A stretch of 64,000 nucleotides of DNA from Closterium sp. Naga37s-1 (taxonomy: Eukaryota > Streptophyta > Zygnematophyceae > Desmidiales > Closteriaceae). The translations under genes were made by a program, and so were the position numbers. Positions 55,633 through 64,000 of the stretch are shown piece after piece; the stretch's first letter is position 1; every line of letters starts with the position of its first letter. Where the stretch lies: positions 1,240,001 through 1,304,000 of the forward strand of contig CANJKZ010000774.1 in NCBI GenBank assembly GCA_947471745.1, given 5' to 3'. The notes below the pieces were generated by a model. The model did not search any database. It saw nothing but the letters and a program-made list of their open reading frames with translations, and was not told the DNA's origin.

Positions 55633-55999
55633 GTCAGCTTCGTCTTGCGTACGTGGCCATTAGAGCCAACACTGCTGATGTATTCACCAAGGCACTTCCG
55701 ACTGGTTATCATCAGCGCTTCTCTACTGTGTTAGGCCTTGTGCCTTCTTTGCCTCACTTGCTCATTGCGTGACTTTGCTTGTACTGTGATCTATCTACAT
55801 ATCCCGGAATGCTTACTCTTGCTAGGCTATGATCACTGTACTGTTTGTGCTCTTTATATAACTCTGCATGTGAACTGGCCTTGTGGACTTTGCTTGTGCT
55901 CAGAATGTGTGGTGACTTCGTGATCCTCCCTGAACTTGTTTTGCTTTTCTTGACTGGTCTTGTGACCACTTGTTCTCCCCCACTTTGCCTATGGGGGTG

Positions 56000-56130
56000 T
56001 GTCAGAATGTTATGTTGCTACATTTGTGTAGGCTATAGTGGGGTAGCCCATAAGGGGTACAACCCAATTAGGGTTAGTACTTGTACCCAACTTCTGTTCA
56101 ATGCATTCATTCTCGTTTGTTAGTTTGACA
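56000..56130 (+). repeat. Element VI 3' LTR
   Basis: 131 bp, preceded by CTATGGGGGTG and ending GTTAGTTTGACA. Confidence 0.9.
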
Positions 56131-56135
56131 CAAAC

Positions 56136-56810
56136 CTCAATGTCCCAATGTCCGCATCAGGCCGAGCCTTAGGCGCACGAGGATGATGCCTAAAAAATTG
56201 GAAGGGGAATCTCGAATTGGAAGGCCCCCTGTTGTTCGGTAGGTGTTAGGGCGCGTAACTTTTTCTCTTTTGGTCAAATGTCCGGACGGAGCCCCCAAAC
56301 CGGCCGGAGCGAGCTCTGTCCATGCGGATGGGATTCAAGTCCAGACGATAGGGCGTTCGGACCTCAAACATATAACTTTTTGCTTTTTCGAAATATGAAA
56401 TACTTGCGAACGATAACGTGCATTAAAAAAATCGTTGACGCATCGCCAACATCGCCAAACAGCATTGGAATGTTCAACTGCGCAAGAGGGAAATCGAGTC
56501 GCCAGGTTGCAGAAAACTGAGTTTTGCGCGCCAATGGCATGACATGAGAATCGGACGGTCCATGAGGCTGTCCGAACGGTGTCGGCAAGGTAGAACGGAC
56601 GAAGCATAGTCAGAAAGTGTCAGTTTGGGTCCGGTCAGATGTGATGTCGCGAGAGGTCTCGCGAGGCTATTAACAAACTTTTGCGAACTTTGTAACCCTA
56701 CCAAAGTCCGGACGGGGCCTCCATCCGGACGATCGAAAGAGAAAAGGTTATGCGCCCTTACTGATGTTGGGCAGCAGTGGGCCATCAACGACCCGGCTCT
56801 TTTTTTTTTT
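56136..56810 (-). repeat. R2 repeat, inverted copy, split by a MITE
   Basis: AATTGGAAGGGGAATCTCGA and GTTGTTCGGTAGGTG are the complement of R2 words at 44275-44330. The sequence breaks at TTA (56246-56248) for the MITE and resumes CTGATGTTGGGCAGCAGTGG (56761), the complement of 44262-44281. Confidence 0.8.
56249..56757. mobile_element. 509-bp MITE (PIF/Harbinger-like, TTA target)
   Basis: Terminal inverted repeats of about 28 bp: GGGCGCGTAACTTTTTCTCT (56249 onward) against the complement of AGAGAAAAGGTTATGCGCCC (to 56757), about 24 of 28 matching. Target duplication TTA at 56246-56248 and 56758-56760. The uninterrupted R2 sequence is known from 44262-44330, which confirms the insertion. No transposase; a DNA-transposon family with 3-bp TTA/TAA targets and GGGC ends suggests PIF/Harbinger (inference). 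Confidence 0.85.
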
Positions 56811-57146
56811 AGGGCGTTGTTCAGTTGCTCTCAGGGTTGCATGATGGCTGCGTTAAGCAGGCGCATCAGCCCGGATGGCTACAGTAAACCAGGGTTCCGG
56901 GTTTCTTCCTCAATAACCTCTCAACATGTTATCAAGGCTCACGCATGATAAGCGCATGGCTGCCCAGGCAAACCAAGCCCGAATGCCTGCAGAACAGCCT
57001 GTTTGGCTCCCGAATTTTAAAATGTCGCCGCGTTCCTTGTAGTTTTCCGTCCTAGCAATCTGGCGCATCAATGATACGCGCATCATACAACTCCGAGAAT
57101 TCGCATGATGCGCGCATCACCTGATGCAACGCAACTGAACAACAAC
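56811..57146 (+). repeat. R1 hairpin repeat, copy c
   Basis: Has the left terminal repeat AGGGCGTTGTTCAGTTGC (56811-56828) and right end GCAACTGAACAAC (57131 onward). Interior includes GCGCATCAGCCCGGATGGCT, GATAAGCGCATGGCTGCC and GAATTCGCATGATGCGCGCA. Followed by an A/GAA-rich stretch (57148-57196). Confidence 0.8.
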
Positions 57147-57199
57147 TGAAAAAGAAAAAGAAAAGAAGAAGAAGAAGAAAAAAAAAAAACAAAACAAAA

Positions 57200-57500
57200 A
57201 CGCATAATTCATGGCCCAATTCTGCCTAAAGTAAAGAACACCTACCGAAAAACAAGAGGGCCTTCCAATTCGAGTTTCCCCTTCCGATTTTTTAGGCAGC
57301 TACCCGGCTCGTGTGTGGGCAGCGTCGGGCAGTTATGTACAGGCATGTGGCAAAGGAGTCAGGAACATGCTGTCTGACTTCGACGAACCTTGATTTCCTT
57401 CTACAATTTCACGAAATTCGAGATTGAAATGTCCGGAAGATGAATTTCCAATTTCTCAATGTCCGAACCTCAATGTCCCAATGTCCGCATCAGGCCGAGC
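57200..57500 (+). repeat. R2 repeat, copy 2
   Basis: CGCATAATTCATGGCCCA, CACCTACCGAAAAACAAGAG, TTCCAATTCGAGTTTCCCC, GTGTCGGGCAGTTATG-like words and CAATGTCCGAACCTCAATG. With the inverted copy at 56136-56810 it forms the arms of a large inverted repeat around R1 copy c. Confidence 0.8.
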
Positions 57501-57509
57501 CTCAGGCGC

Positions 57510-57813
57510 ATCAGGGTTGCGTTCTGCAGACGCATCAGCCCGGATGGCTACAGCAAACGAGGATTCCTGGTTACTTCCTTGATAACCTATCAACAGGTTA
57601 TCAAGGCTCGCGATAAGCGCATGGCTGCCGAGGCAAACCAAAACCGAATGCCTGCATAACATCCTGTTTGGCCCCCAAATTTTAACGTGTTGCCGCATTC
57701 CGAGTAATTTCTCGTCCTAGCAATCTGGCACATCATTGATGCGCGCATCATGCAACTCCGAGAAGTCGCATGATGGGCGCATCAGCTCGAATGGGGCAAC
57801 TGAACAACGCCCT
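57510..57813 (+). repeat. R1 hairpin repeat, copy d
   Basis: Contains a perfect 12-bp stem with 6-nt loop at 57577-57606 (CCTTGATAACCT pairing with AGGTTATCAAGG) and a second hairpin at about 57738-57783 (GATGCGCGCATCATGC with its near-complement). Ends GCAACTGAACAACGCCCT (57796-57813). Confidence 0.8.
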
Positions 57814-57855
57814 GAATAAAAACAAAAAAGCCACGTCATTGATAACCCACTGCTG

Positions 57856-58006
57856 TCTCAGAATCTAAGAAGCTAAAGAAGTAAGTTAGGTAGGAGGATC
57901 ATGTTACTAGGCAGCATAGGGTGCAAGTATTGAGGTTCGAGAGAAATCATGTACCCTCTAAGAACTACCTCACTGCAGCCTATCTAAATGATATAAACAT
58001 TTGACA
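57856..58006 (-). repeat. Copia-3 3' LTR
   Basis: 151 bp, plus view TCTCAGAATCTAAGAAGC...AAACATTTGACA. Confidence 0.92.
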
Positions 58007-58515
58007 CACCCCCATAGGCTAAGTGAGGGGCATCAAAACAAGACTAAAGAAAAAAATGGTCACAAGACCAGTCAAGAAAAGCAACAATGCAAAGCTCAGG
58101 GTGGATCACGAAGTCACCACACAATCTGAGCACAAGCAAGTAGCCACAAGGCCAGTCAAGTGTTCACATAAATATATATATGCATATAAGTACAGTAAGA
58201 AACAAGAAGCCATACTACAGTCACCGAGGACCAACGTCAATAAGGCCTAGCTGTAGACAGAACCTGTGGTGGTCACCAGGCGGAAGGGCCTTGGTGAAGA
58301 TGTCTGCACTGTTGGCCTCTGACTCAACGAAGTCCAAGCGTGCCTGGCCGCATCAATGCAACTCTTTCAAGAGAAAGTACCTCACATCGATGTGCTTCAC
58401 TCTGCTCTCCAGTCCAGGCTCTTGACATAGGAGGATCATGGTCTTGTTGTCAGCGAACAAGGTCGGGGCAGAGCTCGGCCACTCACCTAGCGAAGTCAAC
58501 TAGCCAGAAAGTCAA

Positions 58516-58914
58516 CTAGCGAAGATCCTGCGCAGCCATGGCACCGACGTAGATCTCTGCCTCAGCACTAGACGAAGCCATAGACGTCGACCGTGTGGAC
58601 CTCCATGACACAACTCCAGCGCCCATGATGAAGCAGTATCCCTTAGTAGACCGCTGAGTCTCCACGTCGTCAGCATAGGAAGAGTCACAATGACCGGTCA
58701 GAACAACTGACTGTCTCCCTCCAAGCACAAGCCCCAAGCCTAATGTAGTTGCCAGGTGGTTCGCCACCCTCACAGCAGCTGTCCAGTGAACAGGACGGTG
58801 TCTCCTAGTCGCAAAAAATCGAGAGAGGAAGCTGAGAGGAAAGGCGAGGTCCGGACGAGTACAAGTCATCAGGCACATGAGGCAGCCTACAAGCTCTGCG
58901 TAGGGACCATTGGC
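58516..58914 (-). pseudogene. Copia-3 RNase H part
   Basis: ELVGCLMCLMTCTRPDLAFP, LGLVLGGRQSVVLTGHCDSS, SWRSTRSTSMASSSAEAEIY and VGAMAAQDLR. Copia RNase H with AEAEIY in place of the CEAEIY found in Copia-1, showing a separate family. Fossil. Confidence 0.88.
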
Positions 58915-59259
58915 TATCAGAATCCCAACCACTAGAACATTGGGATAAAATGGCTTATTAAGTAGCGGGTCAGTGCGCCCATAACCCCCCAGGCCAACAT
59001 GCCTGTAACCCTTTCCTAGGATCAATCGGGGATCACCAGTGGACCTCTGACACCCTCCCGCACTGGGATGCCCGAAGTGCACACACTGGGATTCGAACCC
59101 GAGACCTTCGCTGTGATACCATGCCAGAATCCCAACCACTAGACCATTGGGATAAAAGGGCTTATTAAGTAGCGGGTCAGTGCGCCCATAACCCCCCAGG
59201 CCAACATGCCTCTAACCCTTCCCTAGGATCAATCGGGGATCACCAGTGGACCTCTAAAA
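58915..59259 (-). mobile_element. 345-bp mini-LTR element (SMART-like), copy B
   Basis: Two 138-bp LTRs (58915-59052 and 59122-59259) and a 69-bp interior (59053-59121), the same total as copy A at 6619. Primer-site complement GCTGTGATACCA is at 59110-59121. A-box TGGTCTAGTGG (complement at 59136-59146) and B-box GGTTCGAATCC (complement at 59089-59099) are 36 nt apart, tRNA-like spacing. Flanks TTGGC (58910-58914) and CTGGC (59260-59264) match at four of five bases. LTRs differ at about 8 sites. It interrupts Copia-3 between RT and RNase H. Confidence 0.9.
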
Positions 59260-59264
59260 CTGGC

Positions 59265-60700
59265 CTCAAAGGACTCGTTGGGAAAAGGGCCGGTGAGTCT
59301 GTGGTCAACGGCAAGAGGAGTGGGCTGTGTGGTCGAGTGCTGAAGCCCGAACCGCTGAAGGACCTGCTGCACCATGTGTGACTGTGAGAGTGTAATGGTG
59401 CGAGCGGCTCTGTCCCTAGTGATCTGCAAGCCAAGGTATCGGCGCAGCTCACCAAGGTCAGTGCACGTGTGTCTCTTCTGCAGTTCGGACTTCACCTCAG
59501 CTAGAGCGACCCTGTCTGGTGCAGCAAAGACCAAGTCGTCGACATAGACGAGGACAAAGAAAGGTGTGGGCCCAGAACGAACGAACAGCGACGGGTCGGA
59601 AGACGAAGGACGAAACCCGAGGGCAGCAAGAGTGGTGCGCAGCGTGTCGTGCTACTCACGGGGCGCCTAGCGGAGACTGTAGACTGGTTGCCTTAGGCTC
59701 CTCTGGTTCCCAGGCAGGAAATTGCCAGTGAAGCCGGGAGGACGGCGCAGCCAGATCTCCTCATGCAAGCTGCCCTGGAGAAAAGCGATGGAGAAGTCGA
59801 GGGAGTGCAACTCGTAGTCTCGCTGTGCTGCAACGTGGAGTAACACCCGAAGAGTGGTCATCTTTGGGGTTGGAGCGAAGGTCTGAAAGAAGTCAACTCC
59901 CTCGCGCTGATTGAAGCCTCTAGCCACGTAGCATGCCTTGAAGACAGGTGGTGATCCCGGCGGCAGCTTCACCTTGAAGAGCCACATGCCATCGACTATG
60001 TTTGTCCCAGACGGGGGAACTGCATCGACGTAAGTGCCTGTGGATCTCCAAGACGCCATCTCTGACTCCATGGCTGCTATCCACTGAGAGGCCCATTGCC
60101 CTGACACTGCCTCACGGTACGTGCAAGGAGTCGGTATGTCAAGGGCATCTGGGTCTCCCTCAGGGGCTAACAGCATGGCACAGAGATGGGGAGAAGCAGT
60201 TGCTAAGAACTCCAGCTCAAACTGCCTGTCCTCTAGGACGTCACAGCCAAGGGCACACTCACCCCCGACGGACAGAGGACGGGCAGGCACCACTCGGGTG
60301 GCGTAGTCAAGGCGGCAGGTGGTGGCAAAGTCAGCGACGGCAGTAGTAAGAGCCGAGACAGACGACGGAGAGGCACAAGGGTCCGTAACTAGAGAGGCGA
60401 GAACACGAGTGACAACAGGACAGGTGGCACGGTAGTAGTCAGTGATAGGGGTAGAGGTGGAGGCTGTAAGAGACGACTCAAGAGGTGACGGGAGAACAGA
60501 CTGAGGTGAAGAATGATGAGGACTCAAACAAAGTAAGACATTGCGAAGGTCGTCAAGGGGAGACGAGGGACGTGCACGGGCGGGACAAAGAATTGTCCAG
60601 TCGTACGGGGAGAACAAGAGGAGACGACCGTGACCGAGGAGGAGAGAAAACAGCCGGAGATGGGTTCGTAGGGGGAAACGTAGGACAGTAAATAGGAGGA
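59265..60700 (-). pseudogene. Copia-3 reverse transcriptase and upstream linker
   Basis: DVLEDRQFELEFLATASP, GMWLFKVKLPPGSPPVFKAC, ARGFNQREGVDFFQTFAPTP, LHSLDFSIAFLQGSLHEEIW, the YVDDL coding region near 59532, and QITRDRAARTITLSQSHMVQ. A Ser/Thr-rich linker lies upstream. Related to but distinct from Copia-1. The fragment at 10374-10950 matches the linker. Fossil. Confidence 0.9.
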
Positions 60701-61340
60701 GACAGTGAGCAGTCTGGAGGAGGGGAAGGAAGACCAAGGGCCCGAAGGCCACTCACAGGTGGAGGCAACGGCTGCAAGGGCGGCGGCTGCTGATGCTGCT
60801 GCTGCTGTTGCTGCTGCTCCTGCTCCTGCTCCTGCTGCTCTAGCTCCTGCTGCTGCGGCTCCTGCTGCTGCCGCTCCAGTCCCAGCCTCTCCTGCTCCAA
60901 CGGCTCCTGCTCCTCGCGCTCCAGCTGACGAAGCCTTTGGAAACTCGTCGGGTAGTGGTGGGGAGGTGGGGTAGGCACCACAGCAGTAGTGCCTCCAGCT
61001 CCAGTCCCCTCGGAACAAGCACCTCCAGCTCCAGCACCCCCAGAACTAGTGTCCACAGCACGAGCACCCCCAGAAATAGCACCGCCAGTGTCAGAACCCT
61101 CAGCTCCAGCAACCTCAGAACTAGCACCTCCAGCGCCAACACCCCCAGCCCCAGCACCCTCAAAACTAGCACCTCCAGCGTCAGTACCCTCAGCTCCAGC
61201 ACCCTCAGAACTGGCACCGCCAATGCTCGTGCCCCCAACACCAACACCCCCAGAGTCAACTGCGACCTGTCGGGGTATTGCCAAAGGCTGTCGCGGTGAC
61301 TGTGAAGACGACTGTGGGGAAGGAGACGGCACCTGACGTG
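60700..61340 (-). repeat. Copia-3 integrase-RT spacer repeats
   Basis: A CTG/CTC-rich Gln/Glu run (about 60790-60900, EQQEQEQEQQQQQQ) and 15-bp-period GGTGCTGGAGCTGAG-like words (61000-61250, GAGAEGTDAGGAS). Compare 10980-11345 in the other Copia-3 fragment. Confidence 0.8.
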
Positions 61341-62214
61341 CTACCGATGGGAGAGGGGTAGCGTGCGACACACCGGACAGGGCACGACCAGGGGGGGGCG
61401 GGTGTACTGGAGGAGCGGGAGGAGGAGGAGGAGAAGGGGCGAGGAAAAGAGGAGGGGGGGGAACCGGGAGACCTCGACAGGGGTACCGGGTGTAGTAAGA
61501 CACAGACTCGTCAAACCGGACGTCGCGAGAGTCAAGGGGCGAACAGAGTGGACGATGAGGAGAGCCACTAGGGCCATAGTCGAAATGAATAACAAACCGA
61601 GGCGTGAGGGCTATGCAAGAAACGCCAGCGTAGCAACTAGAGACGCAGGTACGTTAGAGTAGGGCCGATCGAGTAGGTGCAACAGGCTAAGGAAGATAGG
61701 CGAGACAAGAACCTAGTCCGTGGTAGGTGTAGGTGGCCGTGGCTTCCAGCCGCTGTAGGTGAAGTCAATGGTAGGAGGAGCGAGGTACGTCACGGGCTGT
61801 AAACTGCGTGTGTTAGAGGTGCGTGGCGGCGGCGGTAGCTGCTCGGGCGTGTGCGATTGCGTGCGCGCTCGCGGCTGCTGCTGCTGCGCGTGTAGCCTGC
61901 TCGCGGCTATGCGTGCTGCTGGCTGCTCGCGCGGCTATGCGGGACACAGCTGCGTGCGCGCGACAGTGCAGGGTGCGGGACGGGACGAATAAGGGTTGGG
62001 GGGGTGGGGCGCCGCGCGCGGCAGCTTATGTGCGCGTGGATGGGTGTATGGGCTGCTGCGCACGTGTATGCTTAGGGCAGGGCATGGTAAGGGGCTTAAC
62101 AGAGCGTTACGAGGCGCTCTGCGGACTGGGTGCGATACGAACGGGACGAGATGCGTGACGGGTGACACGGGATGCATTTTCCTTAGGCTAGGAACCAGCC
62201 TACTGCTGATACCA

Positions 62215-62365
62215 TCTCATAATTTAAGAAGCTAAGGAAGTAAGTTAGTTAGGAGGATCATGTTACTAGGCAGCATAGGGTAGAAGTAGTGAGGGCCGAG
62301 AGAAATCATGTACCCTCTAAGCAGTACCTCACTGCAGCCTATCTAAATGGTATAAACATTTGACA
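62215..62365 (-). repeat. Copia-3 5' LTR
   Basis: 151 bp, plus view TCTCATAATTTAAGAAGC...AAACATTTGACA, followed by TGCTG. Confidence 0.92.
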
Positions 62366-62370
62366 TGCTG

Positions 62371-62600
62371 CCCAACATCAGAAACACCTACCGAACATTA
62401 GAGGGCCTTCCAAATCGAGTTTCCCCTTCAGATTTTTAGGCAGCTACCCGACTCGTGTATGGGCAGTGTCGGGCAGTATGTATAGACATGTGGCGAAGAC
62501 GTCAGGTACGTGCTGTCTGACTTCGACGAATCCCTCAGCATTGTGGAATTTGAGGAAATTGGAGATCGTGATCTGAAATGTCCAATTTCCAAATCTCCAA
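62371..62600 (+). repeat. R2 repeat, copy 3 (right of Copia-3)
   Basis: CACCTACCGAACATTAGAGG, CGAGTTTCCCCTTCAGATTT and GTGTCGGGCAGTATG. Directly continues the R2 start left of Copia-3 at 57814-57855. Confidence 0.8.
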
Positions 62601-62735
62601 TTTCATATTTTCCAAACCTCAATTCCAAATGTCCGAACCTCAATTTCTCAATTTCCAATTACTTATTTCTGAACCTCAATTTCTCAATTTCCAATTACTC
62701 ATTTCTGAACCTCAATTTCTCAATGTGCACATCAG
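62600..62735 (+). repeat. AT-rich minisatellite (CTCAATTTC words)
   Basis: A unit of about 42 bp, CCTCAATTTCTCAATTTCC then AATTACTTATTTCTGAA, repeated two to three times. Resembles the CAATGTCC-rich end of R2, from which it may have expanded. Confidence 0.75.
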
Positions 62736-62756
62736 GCCGAGCCTTAGACTCATCAG

Positions 62757-62960
62757 AGCTGATGCGCCTGCAGAACGCAGCCCAGGCTGATGCGCCTGCA
62801 GAACGCAGCCGATGCGCGCATCATTGATGCGCCAGATTGCTAGGACGGAAAACTACAAGGAACGCATCGCCATTTTAAATTTCGGGAGCCAATAGGCTTG
62901 GTTTTCCTCGGCAGCCATGCGCTTATCGCGAGCCTTGATAACTCGTTGACAGGTTAGTAA
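62757..62960 (-). repeat. R1 hairpin repeat, inverted copy e
   Basis: GATGCGCCTGCAGAACGCAG twice in tandem, GATGCGCGCATCATTGATGC, AGGACGGAAAACTACAAGGA and CATGCGCTTATCGCGAGCC are complements of R1 words at 57040-57100 and 57520-57630. Confidence 0.75.
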
Positions 62961-64000
62961 AGCTTCGGTCTACATACCTCAAGCAGGAGGCAAAGGTTTA
63001 TCACTTGAAAACAAGGTAACACTATCCCCAAAAGTACCCCTTTGCGGAGAAACGAAAGTCGAGGCGGAAGGAGCGAGGTGGGTGGGGATGAGCAAACCAA
63101 CAGCCGAAACAAGTTCGCCATATTATAACTTGACCTGCATGATGGTTTGTAGACCAAAAGTCTGCCGATAATGGTTGCTTGTTTGCTCAGTCGATAGACC
63201 CCAAGTGATACCTGAGATTATAGTCGCCACAAAATGAAAGCTGCTGCGCCTACCTTCACCTCGATCGCAATAGCCATTTATGCCGTGTCGGCCGCGGATT
63301 ACCAGCGCAATCAAATACACCATCGCGTTCTGCGATGTACTCGTCGTGCGATATCAGAGTGCCACCTCGCCTATGATCTGTTCTCCTCTCCTATGAGCCG
63401 CGAGCTTTACCGTCGTCCTCTCTGCGGTCAGAGTCGCCTCGTTCCGCCGCGCTTAGGCCCCGTCGCTTTCGTATCGTCGTCGACCTGCTCCGTCCCGCCG
63501 AGCTCGTAGCCGATCTGCAACAAGGTGGTGAGCTCATCGTAGTCCTTCATAACTGCGTCGAACTGCCCTCCGCCTAAAGGCGCCCGAATGACAGTCATTC
63601 TTCGCTCAGCGTTCAATGCCTATCATTCGGTCCCCGTGTGTTGCATTCCGTAAACGAATGATGCGACGAGTTCAACAGTCACAATGCCGCTAGATGGCAT
63701 GTTTTACTCGAGGATCCATTAGTATTGAGCAGTGAGAACAGCTCTTTGCGAGAAGCGTGATATTAGAGCGTGATGAGCCACTCGCAAGAAGTAAGTCAAT
63801 ATTCCATGCCGCGAGGTGGTGCATGGCGTAGAAACGGGATTGCGGATTGAGTTCGTGAAAAGCGGGATTAGGCAGCGACAATTTCCCCCTCTCCCACCGC
63901 TGTCCAGGAAGGCACTCTCACAGTGCATCCGCGTTCTAGCACTTCCGCAGGCAAATCCTCTCACAGGCAAATCCTCGAGGACGCGAGTTAGCATTCAGCG
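62961..64000. other. Apparently unique DNA; no identified gene
   Basis: Does not match any repeat in this window. Only short frames are present. A small direct repeat, GGCAAATCCTC, occurs at about 63951 and 63967. Could be a gene's flank or intron, but nothing recognisable was found. Confidence 0.35.
63428..63598 (-). CDS. Short hypothetical ORF, weak
   Basis: From ATG at 63596-63598 the minus strand encodes 56 residues beginning MTVIRAPLGGGQFDAVMKDY and continuing with DELTTLLQIGYELGG. The composition is ordinary (mixed charged and hydrophobic residues), unlike the repeat-derived frames elsewhere, and it lies outside the repeats. I do not recognise a family. It could be a first exon, a short gene, or chance. 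Confidence 0.2.
   Translation of the reverse strand: MTVIRAPLGGGQFDAVMKDYDELTTLLQIGYELGGTEQVDDDTKATGPKRGGTRRL

Larger units (their letters stand above)
44507..56130 (+). mobile_element. Copia-1 element VI, filled by Copia-2 insertions
   Basis: The 5' LTR is 44507-44637 and the 3' LTR 56000-56130 (131 bp each, TGTCAGAATGTTAT...TTAGTTTGACA), differing at about 9 sites. Target copies CGAAC (44502-44506) and CAAAC (56131-56135) match at four of five bases, and the flanking R2 sequence rejoins across them. The primer site TGGTTTCAGAGC is at 44638. The only own parts seen are the leader (to 44780 and 45605-46289), the RNase H tail (55638-55775, YVAIRANTADVFTKALP) and the polypurine tract. Everything between is other elements. 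Broken. Confidence 0.88.
57856..62365 (-). mobile_element. Copia-3 element with both LTRs
   Basis: LTRs are 57856-58006 and 62215-62365, 151 bp each (element strand TGTCAAATG...TGAGA), differing at about 12 sites. Target duplication TGCTG lies at 57851-57855 and 62366-62370, and R2 sequence rejoins across it. The primer-site complement ATACCA is at 62209-62214 and polypurine-tract complement CACCCCCATAG at 58007. Parts seen in minus order: leader (62200-61600), a Pro-rich linker and repeat spacer (61500-60700), RT entry and RT (60650-59265), RNase H (58914-58516). Gag, protease and most of integrase are not seen. A 345-bp mini-LTR element lies within. 4.5 kb; broken. Confidence 0.92.

Noticed and set aside
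12729-56130. Envelope-bearing retrovirus-like elements
   Set aside because: No extra gene with signal peptide, furin site or membrane anchor follows RNase H in any copy; the 3' regions go straight to the purine tract and LTR.
63234-63509. 91-residue plus-strand frame near the right end
   Set aside because: No recognisable domain, opposed by another frame; composition gives no support for coding.

Overview
The window is eukaryotic and almost certainly from the green lineage. At the left edge lie the last exons of a plant/algal-type nitrogen-regulatory PII protein, interrupted by two GT-AG introns. Nearly everything else is a graveyard of LTR retrotransposons (Ty1/copia and Ty3/gypsy), very small LTR elements and MITE-like hairpin repeats. 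The primer-binding sites are of the plant initiator-tRNA-Met type (TGGTATCAGAGC and close variants), and the element leaders are very GC-rich. A streptophyte alga or bryophyte-grade plant fits best; the species cannot be told from sequence alone. Element names (Copia-1, -2, -3, Gypsy-A, -B, R1, R2) are local to this window.

Layout. 73-933: PII gene 3' end. 934-2857: intergenic DNA with two copies of a hairpin repeat and a fold-back-like element. 2858-9770: Gypsy-A remnant (minus), carrying a Copia-1 fragment (3310-4637) and a 2.1-kb non-autonomous LTR element (5409-7500, target duplication GGTAG). That element itself holds a 345-bp mini-LTR element (6619-6963, duplication GTGAG) and a chimeric junction with another. 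10374-11759: Copia-3 fragment. 11839-30788: Gypsy-B (minus; duplication CGTAC), opened by Copia-1 element I (12729-26241, minus; duplication TCTGC). Element I was in turn opened inside one LTR by Copia-1 element II (18805-26156, plus; duplication CAAGT). A Copia-2 piece lies at 27100-29158. 30878-43519: Copia-1 element III (minus; duplication GCTCA), holding element IV (35671-43382, plus; duplication CGACT). 43525-44506: hairpin repeats R1/R2. 44507-56130: Copia-1 element VI (plus), filled with a Copia-2 solo LTR, a permuted Copia-2 copy, a Copia-1 scrap and a minus-strand Copia-2. 56131-62960: more R1/R2 repeats, a 509-bp TTA-flanked MITE and Copia-3 (57856-62365, minus; duplication TGCTG) with a second 345-bp mini-LTR element. 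62960-64000: apparently unique DNA with one weak short ORF.

Target-site duplications recovered by eye give a firm nesting order, and rough LTR divergences agree with it: inner elements are less diverged than the elements that hold them. All autonomous-type elements look broken. The two most unusual points are the 345-bp mini-LTR elements with tRNA-like Pol III boxes spanning the LTR/primer-site junction, one of which is fused to another element's LTR, and Copia-2 copies circularly permuted around one LTR.
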